From Nematostella vectensis (lineage: Eukaryota; Cnidaria; Anthozoa; Actiniaria; Edwardsiidae), in the NCBI RefSeq assembly GCF_932526225.1, contig NC_064047.1, positions 248,001 through 312,000 of the forward strand: a stretch of 64,000 bases of DNA. The letters are read 5' to 3'. How positions within the stretch are numbered: position 1 is the stretch's first letter; every line of letters begins with the position of its first letter. The notes below the pieces were generated by a model. That model saw only the letters and a program-made list of their open reading frames with translations, was not told the origin of the DNA and did not search any database. Made by a program: the position numbers and the translations under genes. Positions 1 through 10,075 of this stretch are shown here, piece by piece.

Positions 1-397
1 AATATACCTTGCTTAATAAACAAAGACATGTTACAAACTTATTTAATAATAGGTAACAACTGCAATATTGTATGAAGAGAGTGCCCCTCTCTTCCCCCTG
101 CTATTGTTGAAATTATTCTCAATAAACTTTTACCTCTTCCCTCTCCACCAGTTAAGCATTCTATGTATGCTTCCCTGTACAAAATGCACCCCTTCAAATA
201 GAACATTAAAGTTCACATACTTGTTTACTTCCTCAAACTCTTTGCTTTGTGTTTTTTGTTAACTTCCTAGGAACAAATTGAATACATATAATCAATAAAT
301 CTAGCAAGCTTATTTTGCAAACTCTCTTTTTTTATTATTTTTGCGCAAAACCTATCAGGACTAAGGGGGTCCAGCACAAAGAAAAAAAAAACGAATT

Positions 398-660
398 AAA
401 AAAAAAGCCCATTGGCCTGGGATCGAACCCGGTCTGAAGAACAAAACGGAAACCATACATACGGATTACCCAATCGGTATGGCAACACAAGGCTTTTACG
501 GAAGGCTGTAAAGAACCCGAAGGCCCCAAGCACCGATATTTCCGAGCGAATATGCTGTACAACACTCTTGCAAGGTTATCCCAACCCGCGCATTAATGGG
601 GAGGACAATAACCAGGATCCCAGGCCTGTAATACGGTTACGCCACGCACAGCTCGCCGAG
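398..660 (-). ncRNA. Candidate Pol III-transcribed structured RNA core (unit 1; recurs in every unit)
   Basis: Seen on the minus strand: an A-box match TGGCGTAACCG at 644-634 (consensus TRGYNNANNNG), a B box GGTTCGATCCC at 429-419, and a nine-T run at 406-398. An 11-bp inverted repeat, GGCCTGGGATC (414-424) and GATCCCAGGCC (616-626), would pair the two ends of such a transcript; its 3' arm overlaps the B box and sits seven bases before the T-run. Known: A and B boxes plus a T-run are the signals of type-2 Pol III genes. Inference: an RNA of about 250 nt starting near 656-660. Against it: the A-B distance of about 205 bp is long, and an internal TTTT on the minus strand (443-446) could stop transcription early. 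The B box, stem arms and T-run persist in nearly all units. The RNA family is not recognised. Confidence 0.32.
405..479 (-). other. tRNA-like segment (degenerate) with B box, alternative reading of the core
   Basis: A second A-box-like string, TGGGTAATCCG at 472-462 (one mismatch to consensus), begins 43 bases before the B box at 429, which is the normal tRNA spacing. The T-arm reads CCGGG-TTCGATC-CCAGG with one mismatched pair. CCGATTGG at the 5' end can pair with CCAATGG at the 3' end if one G is bulged. The D-arm and anticodon arm do not fold convincingly, and position 33 is not T, so this is not a functional tRNA. It may be a tRNA-derived relic of the SINE-promoter kind that supplies the promoter of the unit. 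Confidence 0.4.
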
Positions 661-700
661 ATTGTGGATGACAAAAAATAGAGGTCTATTTGGGCGTCTT

Positions 701-717
701 GGGTCCCTTGGGGACTC
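701..717. other. Short hairpin in the core (unit 1; recurs)
   Basis: GGGTCCC and GGGACTC are separated by TTG and form a 7-bp stem containing one G.T pair. In units 18-21 the right arm reads GGGATTT, which still pairs by wobble if the plus strand is the RNA, but not if the minus strand is. This is a weak hint only. Confidence 0.3.
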
Positions 718-920
718 GCCATGCGCACGGGCTCATCTCTTTTATTGTGTACATGACATCAAATTAGCGAAGAAAAAAGACGCTGTTTTGGTATCATGTG
801 AAAAGCATAAAATAAATAGAAATAAAGACGTAAGGGGGGAGAATATTGTCATATTCATATTAGAATATTGACAAAATCCGCAATATTGTCTACGCTGACT
901 AAGTAAAGCTGTATTTTACC

Positions 921-1214
921 TTAAAGGGGCAGCAGCATAGTACTGCGCATGTCTGGAGTCAGTGATTATTGTAGGCTTTTAAGTGTCAACAAACAGTTGA
1001 ACTTTTTAAAAGCTGTGAATACCTTATTAAATAATATGCAATATTATATTGAAAACTATGTTAATTGACAGTTTGTGGTCATTTTTTTTGTTTTGTTTAA
1101 AGTCTCCCACATGTACCAAAAGCTCATAAGTCAGTATTAGAATTTCACTGAAGTTCATTGTGTCAGGGCTCTAGAGCTATTGCAAATCTCTTAACCATGA
1201 CACTCCCCCTTTAA
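921..1214. mobile_element. Putative piggyBac-type MITE, 286 bp, TTAA-flanked (unit 1; recurs in every unit)
   Basis: The segment is bounded by TTAA at 921-924 and 1211-1214. It starts AGGGGCAGCAGCATAG and ends, read inward on the other strand, AGGGGGAGTGTCATGG, matching at 11 of 16 positions including the first five. Known: piggyBac elements duplicate TTAA and often begin with C/G-rich inverted ends. There is no transposase in it, so it would be a non-autonomous relic that inserted before the 2-kb unit was amplified. TTAA is common in AT-rich DNA and the inverted ends are imperfect, so chance is possible. Confidence 0.4.
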
Positions 1215-1286
1215 AGGAAAGTAAAAAAAAATCAAAATTGTTGGTGGGGGTCTCTGTTGTGTTTGTTTTCTTTTTAGTTTTGTTCT

Positions 1287-1308
1287 ATTATTATTATTAT
1301 TATTATTT
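1287..1308. repeat. ATT microsatellite (unit 1; variable in all units)
   Basis: An ATT run follows TTTTGTTCT and precedes TTTTCTTTTTTAGAG. It has about four to five triplets in most units, seven here, and about eleven or twelve in units 22 and 26. Units 25 and 27 carry an interrupting base. Confidence 0.9.
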
Positions 1309-1643
1309 TCTTTTTTAGAGTGGGAGGGGAATTCAGCTAAAAATAGCCAAGGGTCAATTCAAGCAACTAGTACAAAAGATGTTTTTTGCAGTCCTTTATT
1401 CAATATATTCAAGGTTATCATGCAATTCTGTTGTTTGACTGCATATATATATATATATATATTTTTTCATTCTTTTCATTACAAGTTCTATATGTGTAAG
1501 TGGTGACCATAGCTATGATTACTATTATTTAGAATATTTTTTTACCTACTAAAAGAAAACAACTTGACTGCAAAACACTTACTGTAGGGCACTCGATATT
1601 AGGCATTACCTTCATGTGGATGTAAGGTTGAAATGTCAAAACC

Positions 1644-1768
1644 TTCATTAACCCGTGAACTACGCTTTAGCGTATTACACTTTGTTGTGATCTGATTCTA
1701 TTGTTCTTTTTTGTGTTTTACTAACTATAACTGTTTAACTATCACACCTTGTTTCACGAGTTAATGAA
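1644..1768. mobile_element. Putative 125-bp MITE with 16-bp terminal inverted repeats (unit 1; recurs)
   Basis: The left end TTCATTAACCCGTGAA (1644-1659) is matched by TTCACGAGTTAATGAA (1753-1768), one mismatch here. The right end is TTCACGGGTTAATGAA in the other main subtype (for example 9812-9827), which makes a perfect 16-bp inverted repeat. AACC lies directly outside both ends (1640-1643 and 1769-1772) and could be a 4-bp target-site duplication. Inside is a small TACGCT-TT-AGCGTA palindrome, and in many units a direct repeat of ATCACACTTTGTT. No coding capacity. A structural hairpin of non-transposon origin is the alternative. Confidence 0.42.
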
Positions 1769-1776
1769 AACCACTC

Positions 1777-1795
1777 TAATTACTTACAGTAATTA
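1777..1795. other. 7-bp hairpin TAATTAC/GTAATTA (unit 1; recurs)
   Basis: TAATTAC (1777-1783), a five-base loop, then GTAATTA (1789-1795). In the other subtype the right arm reads GTAGTTC or GTAGTTA, which weakens the stem. Confidence 0.4.
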
Positions 1796-1885
1796 TTTTT
1801 TAATATTATTATTTACTTGTATAATTTAGATGAGCAATACATATTTCTTCTTGGCCTTGTAGAGCTCATCTCGTTCCTCAAAAAT

Positions 1886-1907
1886 AACAAACGAAATGAA
1901 GTTTGTT
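1886..1907. other. 7-bp hairpin AACAAAC/GTTTGTT (unit 1; recurs)
   Basis: AACAAAC (1886-1892) and GTTTGTT (1901-1907) are separated by eight bases. In units reading AACAAACTAAATGAAGTTTGTT the stem is 8 bp with a six-base loop. The arms are kept in all units while the loop varies; unit 10 has one arm change (GCTTGTT near 19,916). Confidence 0.4.
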
Positions 1908-2018
1908 CTTATTTTGGTGCAAAGGAATCTACAGTAGTTTTCTAATCAGATAATTGTTTTTCTTTTAACACTAACCTGTTATTTCAACAGCTCTTACTTG
2001 AGTTTGCTTGTCTCAGAA

Positions 2019-3450
2019 ATATACCTTGCTTAATAAACAAAGACATGTTACAAACTTATTTAATAATAGGTAACAACTGCAATATTGTATGAAGAGAGTG
2101 CCCCTCTCTTCCCCCTGCTATTGTTGAAATTATGCTCAATAAACTTTTACCTCTTCCCTCTCCACCAGTTAAGCATTCTATGTATGCTTCCCTGTACAAA
2201 ATGCACCCCTTCAAATAGAACATTAAAGTTCACATACTTGTTTACTTCCTCAAACTCTTTGCTTTGTGTTTTTTGTTAACTTCCTAGGAACAAATTGAAT
2301 ACATATAATCAATAAATCCAGCAAGCTTATTTTGCAAACTCATTTTTTTTATTATTTTTGCGCAAAACCAATCAGGATTAGGGGGGTCAAGCACAAAGAA
2401 AGAAAACGAATAAAAAAAAAGCCCATTGGCCTGGGATCGAACCCGGTCTGAAGAACAAAACGGAAACCATACATACGGATTACCCAATCGGTATGGCAGC
2501 ACAAGGCTTTTACGGAAGGCTGTAAAGAACCCGAAGGCCCCAAGCACCGATATTTCCGAGCGAATATGCTGTACAACACTCTTGCAAGGTTATCCCAACC
2601 CGCGCATTAATGGGGAGGACAATAACCAGGATCCCAGGCCTGTAATACGGTTACGCCACGCACAGCTCGCCGAGATTGTGGATGACAAAAAATAGAGGTC
2701 TATTTGGGCGTCTTGTGTCCCTTGGGGACTCGCCATGCGCACGGACGCATCTCTTTTATTGTGTACATGACATCAAATTAGCGAAGAAAAAAGACGCTGT
2801 TTTGGTATCATGTGAAAAGCATAAAATAAATAGAAATAAAGACGTAAGGGGGGAGAATCTTGACATATTCATATTAGAATATTGACAAAATCCGCAATAT
2901 TGTCTACGCTGACTAAGTAAAGCTATATTTTACTTTAAAGGGGCAGCAGCATAGTACTGCGCATGTCTGGAGTCAGTGTTTATTGTAGGCTTTTAAGTGT
3001 CAACAAACAGTTGAACTTTTTAAAAGCTGTCAATACCTTATTAAATAATATGCAATATTATATTGAAAACTATGTTAATGGACAGTTTGTGGTCATTTTT
3101 TTTGTTTTGTTTAAAGTCTCCCACATGTACCAAAAGCTCATAAGTCAGTATTAGAATTTCACTGAAGTTCATTGTGTCAGGGCTCTAGAGCTATTGCAAA
3201 TCTCTTAAACATGACACTCCCCATTTAAAGGAAAGTAAAAAAAAAATCAAAATTGTTGGTGGGGGTCTCTGCTGTGTTTGTTTTCTTTTTAGTTTTGTTC
3301 TATTATTATTATTATTTTCTTTTTTAGAGGGGGAGGGGAATTCAGCTAAAAATAGCCAAGGGTCAATTCAAGCAACTAGTACAAAAGATGTTTTTTTTGC
3401 AGTCCTTTATTCAATATATTCAAGGTTATCATGCAATTCTGTTGTTTGAC

Positions 3451-3535
<85 letters not shown>

Positions 3536-4083
3536 CTTTCTTTTCATTACAAGTTCTATATGTGTAAGTGGTGACCATAGCTATGATTACTATTATTTAG
3601 AATATTTTTTTACCTACTAAAAGAAAACAACTTGGCTGCAAAACACTTACTGTAGGGCACTCAATATTAGGCATTACCTTCATGTGGATGTAAGGTTGAA
3701 ATGTCAAAACCTTCATTAACCCGTGAACTACGCTTTAGCGTATTACACTTTGTTGTGATCTGAGTCTATTGTTCTTTTTTGTGTTTTACTAACTATAACT
3801 GTTTAACTATCACACCTTGTTTCACGAGTTAATGAAAACCACTCTAATTACTTACAGTAATTCTTTTTTAATATTATTATTTACTTGTATAATTTAGATG
3901 AGCAATACATATTTCTTCTTTGCCTTGTAGAGCTCATCTCGTTCCTCATAAATAACAAACAAAATGAAGTTTGTTCTTATTTGGTGAAAAGGAATCTACA
4001 TTAGTTTTCTAATCAGATAATTGTTTTTTTTTAACACTCACCTGTTATTTCAACAGCTCTTACTTGAGTTTGCTTGTCTCAGA
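2019..4083. repeat. 2-kb array unit 2 (2,065 bp)
   Basis: B box (minus) at 2433-2443. It has the GGCAGCACAAGG core subtype. The extra length comes from an expanded TA tract at 3454-3533. CTTGTGTCCC near 2,714 (others CTTGGGTCCC) is shared only with unit 3. Confidence 0.97.
3454..3533. repeat. Expanded (TA)n microsatellite, about 80 bp
   Basis: About 40 uninterrupted TA dinucleotides at the site where other units carry roughly 10-25 bp. It explains most of the length excess of this unit. Confidence 0.95.
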
Positions 4084-6096
4084 AATAGACCTTGCTTAAT
4101 AATCAAATATATCTTACAAACTTATTTAATAATAGGTAACAACTGCAATATTGTATGAAGAGAGTGCCCCTCCATTCCCCTGCTATTGTTGACATTATGC
4201 TCAATAAACTGTTACCTCTCCCCTCTCCACCAGTTAAGCATTCTATGTATGCTTCCCTGTACAAAATGCGCCCCTTCAAATAGAACATTAAAGTGCACAT
4301 ACTTGTTTACTTCCTCAAACTCTTTGCTTTGTGTTTTTTGTTAACTTCCTAGGAACAAATTGAATACATATAATCAATAAATCCAGCAAGCTTATTTTGC
4401 AAACTCACTTTTTTTTTATTATTTTTGCGCAAAACCAATCAGGATTAGGGGGGTCAAGCACAAAGAAAGAAAACGAATAAAAAAAAAGCCCATTGGCCTG
4501 GGATCGAACCCGGTCTGAAGAACAAAACGGAAACCATACATACGGATTACCCAATCGGTATGGCAGCACAAGGCTTTTACGGAAGGCTGTAAAGAACCCG
4601 AAGGCCCCAAGCACCGATATTTCCGAGCGAATATGCTGTACAACACTCTTGCAAGGTTATCCCAACCCGCGCATTAATGGGGAGGACAATAACCAGGATC
4701 CCAGGCCTGTAATACGGTTACGCCACGCACAGCTCGCCGAGATTGTGGATGACAAAAAATAGAGGTCTATTTGGGCGTCTTGTGTCCCTTGGGGACTCGC
4801 CATGCGCACGGACGCATCTCTTTTATTGTGTACATGACATCAAATTAGCGAAGAAAAAAGACGCTGTTTTGGTATCACGTGAAAAGCATAAAATAAATAG
4901 AAATAAAGACGTAAGGGGGGAGAATATTGACATATTCATATTAGAATATTGACAAAATCCGCAATATTGTCTACGCTGACTAAGTAAAGCTATATTTTAC
5001 TTTAAAGGGGCAGCAGCATAGTACTGCGCATTTCTGGAGTCAGTGTTTATTGTTGCTTTTAAGTGTCAACAAACAGTTGAACTTTTTAAAAGCTGTCAAT
5101 ACCTTATTAAATAATATGCAATATTATATTGAAAACTATGTTAATGGACAGTTTGTGGTCATTTTTTTTTGTTTTGTTTAAAGTCTTCCACATGTACCAA
5201 AAGCTCATAAGTCAGTATTAGAATTTCACTGAAGTTCATTGTGTCAGGGCTCTAGAGCTATTGCAAATCTCTTAAACATGACACTCCCCATTTAAAGGAA
5301 AGTAAAAAAAAATCAAAATTGTTGGTGGGGGTCTCTGCTGTGTTTGTTTTCTTTTTAGTTTTGTTCTATTATTATTATTATTTTCTTTTTTAGAGGGGGA
5401 GGGGAATTCAGCTAAAAATAGCCAAGGGTCAATTCAAGCAACTAGTACAAAAGATGTTTTTTTTGCAGTCCTTTATTCAATATATTCAAGGTTATCATAC
5501 AATTCTGTTGTTTGACTGCATATATATATATAAATATATTTTTTTTTTTCTTTCTTTTCATTACAAGTTCTATATGTGTAAGTGGTGACCATAGCTATGA
5601 TTACTATTATTTAGAATATTTTTTTACCTACTAAAAGAAAACAACTTGGCTGCAAAACACTTACTGTAGGGCACTCAATATTAGGCATTACCTTCATGTG
5701 GATGTAAGGTTGAAATGTCAAAACCTTCATTAACCCGTGAACTACGCTTTAGCGTATTACACTTTGTTGTGATCTGAGTCTATTGTTCTTTTTTGTGTTT
5801 TACTAACTATAACTGTTTAACTATCACACCTTGTTTCACGAGTTAATGAAAACCACTCTAATTACTTACAGTAATTCTTTTTTAATATTATTATTTACTT
5901 GTATAATTTAGATGAGCAATACATATTTCTTCTTTGCCTTGTAGAGCTCATCTCGTTCCTCATAAATAACAAACAAAATGAAGTTTGTTCTTATTTTGTG
6001 AAAAGGAATCTACATTAGTTTTCTAATCAGATAATTGTTTTTTTTAACACTCACCTGTTATTTCAACAGCTCTTACTTGAGTTTGCTTGTCTCAGA
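4084..6096. repeat. 2-kb array unit 3 (2,013 bp)
   Basis: B box (minus) at 4500-4510. It starts with AATAGACCTTGC and AATCAAATATATC instead of AAACAAAGACATG. GCATTTCTGG near 5,029 replaces GCATGTCTGG. The TA tract near 5,520 is interrupted by AAA. Confidence 0.97.
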
Positions 6097-8088
6097 AATA
6101 GACCTTGCTTAATAATCAAATATATCTTACAAACTTATTTAATAATAGGTAACAACTGCAATATTGTATGAAGAGAGTGCCCCTCCATTCCCCTGCTATT
6201 GTTGACATTATGCTCAATAAACTGTTACCTCTCCCCTCTCCACCAGTTAAGCATTCTATGTATGCTTCCCTGTACAAAATGCGCCCCTTCAAATAGAACA
6301 TTAAAGTTCACATACTTGTTTACTTCCTCAAACTCTTTGCTTTGTGTTTTTTGTTAACTTCCTAGGAACAAATTGAATACATATAATCAATAAATCCAGC
6401 AAGCTTATTTTGCAAACTCACTTTTTTTTATTATTTTTGCGCAAAACCAATCAGGATTAGGGGGGTCAAGCACAAAGAAAGAAAACGAATAAAAAAAAAG
6501 CCCATTGGCCTGGGATCGAACCCGGTCTGAAGAACAAAACGGAAACCATACATACGGATTACCCAATCGGTATGGCAGCACAAGGCTTTTACGGAAGGCT
6601 GTAAAGAACCCGAAGGCCCCAAGCACCGATATTTCCGAGCGAATATGCTGTACAACACTCTTGCAAGGTTATCCCAACCCGCGCATTAATGGGGAGGACA
6701 ATAACCAGGATCCCAGGCCTGTAATACGGTTACGCCACGCACAGCTCGCCGAGATTGTGGATGACAAAAAATAGAGGTCTATTTGGGCGTCTTGGGTCCC
6801 TTGGGGACTCGCCATGCGCACGGGCGCATCTCTTTTATTGTGTACATGACATCAAATTAGCGAAGAAAAAAGACGCTGTTTTGGTATCATGTGAAAAGCA
6901 TAAAATAAATAGAAATAAAGACGTAAGTTGGGAGAATATTGACATATTCATATTAGAATATTGACAAAATCCGCAATATTGTCTACGCTGACTAAGTAAA
7001 GCTATATTTTACTTTAAAGGGGCAGCAGCATAGTACTGCGCATGTCTGGAGTCAGTGTTTATTGTAGGCTTTTAAGTGTCAACAAACAGTTGAACTTTTT
7101 AAAAGCTGTCAATACCTTATTAAATAATATGCAATATTATATTGAAAACTATGTTAATGGACAGTTTGTGGTCATTTTTTTTGTTTTGTTTAAGGTCTCC
7201 CACATGTACCAAAAAGTATTAGAATTTCACTGAAGTTCATTGAGTCAGGGCTCTAGAGCTATTGCAAATCTCTTAAACATGACACTCCACCTTTAAAGGA
7301 AAGTAAAAAAAAATCAAAATTGTTGGTGGGGGTCTCTGCTGTGTTTGTTTGCCTTTTAGTTTTGTTCTATTATTATTATTATTTTCTTTTTTAGAGTGGG
7401 AGGGGAATTCAGCTAAAAATAGCCAAGGGCCAATTCAAGCAACTAGTACAAAAGATGTTTTTTTGCAGTCCTTTATTCAATATATTCAAGGTTATCATGC
7501 AATTCTGTTGTTTGACTGCATATATATATATATTTTTTCTTTCTTTTCATTACAAGTTCTATATGTGTAAGTGGTGACCATAGCTATGATTACTATTATT
7601 TAGAATATTTTTTTACCTACTAAAAGAAAACAACTTGGCTGCAAAACACTTACTGTAGGGCACTCAATATTAGGCATTACCTTCATGTGGATGTAAGGTT
7701 GAAATGTCAAAACCTTTATTAACCCGTGAACTACGCTTTAGCGTATTACACTTTGTTGTGATCTGAGTCTATTGTTCTTTTTTGTGTTTTACTAACTATA
7801 ACTGTTTAACTATCACACCTTGTTTCACGAGTTAATGAAAACCACTCTAATTACTTACAGTAATTCTTTTTTAATATTATTATTTACTTGTATAATTTAG
7901 ATGAGCAATACATATTTCTTCTTGGCCTTGTAGAGCTCATCTCGTTCCTCAAAAATAACAAACGAAATGAAGTTTGTTCTTATTTTGGTGCAAAGGAATC
8001 TACAGTAGTTTTCTAATCAGAGAATTGTTTTTCTTTTAACACTCACCTGTTATTTCAACAGCTCTTACTTGAGTTTGCTTGTCTCAGA
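6097..8088. repeat. 2-kb array unit 4 (1,992 bp); first member of the three-unit block
   Basis: B box (minus) at 6512-6522. The leader resembles unit 3. From about 6,930-7,195 onward it matches unit 7, including loss of GCTCATAAGTCA near 7,212 and CAAGGGCCAATT near 7,424. Confidence 0.97.
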
Positions 8089-10075
8089 AATATACCTTGC
8101 TTAATAAACAAAGACATGTTACAAACTTATTTAATAATAGGTAACAACTGCAATATTGTATGAAGAGAGTGCCCCTCTCTTCCCCCTGCTATTGTTGAAA
8201 TTATGCACAATAAACTTCTACCTCTTCCCTCTCCACCAGTTAAGCATTCTATGTATGCTTCCCTGTACAAAATGCACCCCTTCAAATAGAACATTAAAGT
8301 GCACATACTTGTTTACTTCCTCAAACTCTTTGCTTTGTGTTTTTTGTTAACTTCCTAGGAACAAATTGAATACATATAATCAATAAATCCAGCAAGCTTA
8401 TTTTGCAAACTCACTTTTTTTATTATTTTTGTGCAAAACCAATCAGGATTAGGGGGGTCAAGCACAAAGAAAGAAAACGAATAAAAAAAAAGCCCATTGG
8501 CCTGGGATCGAACCCGGTCTGAAGAACAAAACGGAAACCATACATACGGATTACCCAATCGGTATGGCAGCACAAGGCTTTTACGGAAGGCTGTAAAGAA
8601 CCCGAAGGCCCCAAGCACCGATATTTCCGAGCGAATATGCTGTACAACACTCTTGCAAGGTTATCCCAACCCGCGCATTAATGGGGAGGACAATAACCAG
8701 GATCCCAGGCCTGTAATACGGTTACGCCACGCACAGCTCGCCGGGATTGTGGATGACAAAAAATAGAGGTCTATTTGGGCGTCTTGGGTCCCTTGGGGAC
8801 TCGCCATGCGCACGGGCGCATCTCTTTTATTGTGTACATGACATCAAATTAGCGAAGAAAAAAGACGCTGTTTTGGTATCATGTGAAAAGCATAAAATAA
8901 ATAGAAATAAAGACGTAAGTTGGGAGAATATTGACATATTCATATTAGAATATTGACAAAATCCGCAATATTGTCTACGCTGACTAAGTAAAGCTATATT
9001 TTACTTTAAAGGGGCAGCAGCATAGTACTGCGCATGTCTGGAGTCAGTGTTTATTGTAGGCTTTTAAGTGTCAACAAACAGTTGAACTTTTTAAAAGCTG
9101 TCAATACCTTATTAAATAATATGCAATATTATATTGAAAACTATGTTAATGGACAGTTTGTGGTCATTTTTTTTGTTTTGTTTAAGGTCTCCCACATGTA
9201 CCAAAAAGTATTAGAATTTCACTGAAGTTCATTGAGTCAGGGCTCTATAGCTATTGCAAATCTCTTAAACATGACACTCCCCCTTTAAAGGAAAGTAAAA
9301 AAAAATCAAAATTGTTGGTGGGGGTCTCTGCTGTGTTTGTTTTCCTTTTAGTTTTGTTCTATTATTATTATTATTTTCTTTTTTAGAGTGGGAGGGGAAT
9401 TCAGCTAAAAATAGCCAAGGGTCAATTCAAGCAACTAGTACAAAAGATGTTTTTTTGCAGTCCTTTATTCAATATATTCAAGGTTATTATGCAATTCTGT
9501 TGTTTGACTGCATATATATATTTTTTCTTTCTTTTCATTACAAGTGCTATATGTGTAAGTGGTGACCATAGCTATGATTACTATTATTTAGAATAATTTT
9601 TTACCTACTAACAGAAAACAACTTGACTGCAAAACACTTACTGTAGGGCACTCGATATTAGGCATTACTTTCATGTGGATGTAAGGTTGAAATGTCAAAA
9701 CTTTCATTAACCCGTGAACTACGCTTTAGCGTATCACACTTTGTTGTGATCTGATTCTATTGTTCTTTTTTGTGTTTTACTAACTATTACAGTTTAGCTA
9801 TCACACTTTGTTTCACGGGTTAATGAAAACCACTCTAATTACTTACAGTAGTTCTTTTTTAATATTATCATTTACTTGTATAATTTAGATGAGCAATACA
9901 TATTTCTTTATGGCTTTGTAGAGCTCATCTCGTTTCTCATAAATAACAAACTAAATGAAGTTTGTTCTTATTTTGGTGCAAAGGAATCTACAGTAGTTTT
10001 CTAATCAGATAATTGTTTTTCTTTTAACACTCACCTGTTATTTCAACAGCCTTACTTGAGTTTGCTTGTCTCAGA
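8089..10075. repeat. 2-kb array unit 5 (1,987 bp)
   Basis: B box (minus) at 8504-8514. It matches unit 8 in length and in private variants such as TTTTGTGCAAAACC (8,427) and CTCTATAGCT (about 9,243). It differs from unit 8 at CCGGGATTG (8,743), which reads CCGAGATTG there. Confidence 0.97.

Larger units (their letters stand above)
1..2018. repeat. 2-kb array unit 1 (2,018 bp)
   Basis: Used here as the reference unit. Minus-strand B box at 419-429; core about 398-850. It belongs to the subtype with GGCAACACAAGG in the core (about 480), shared with units 14, 15, 22, 23, 26-28 and 31. It has a seven-triplet ATT tract near 1,287 and a short TA tract near 1,443. Confidence 0.97.

Noticed and set aside
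405-479. Functional tRNA gene
   Set aside because: Only the T-arm/B box and spacing fit. The D and anticodon arms do not fold and the acceptor stem needs a bulge.
412-681. Recurring 89-residue plus-strand open frame over the core (MAWDRTR... type)
   Set aside because: The WDRTR part is just the reverse complement of a tRNA B box in translation. The frame is broken by a one-base deletion in units 14, 15, 27 and 28 and overlaps open frames on the other strand. Its conservation follows from DNA conservation of the core.
662-871. 69-, 64- and 63-residue plus-strand open frames repeated in most units
   Set aside because: Short, low-complexity or AT-derived. Several units break them by substitutions (for example the stop in unit 1 at TTAATTGACAG, and loss of ATG in unit 21 near 40,994). 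No splice or initiation context that would support coding.
917-951. 8-bp inverted repeat CATGCGCA (720-727) and TGCGCATG (944-951) as a regulatory stem
   Set aside because: Short and 216 bp apart; expected by chance at this length, and lost in units 3, 15, 18-21 and 31.
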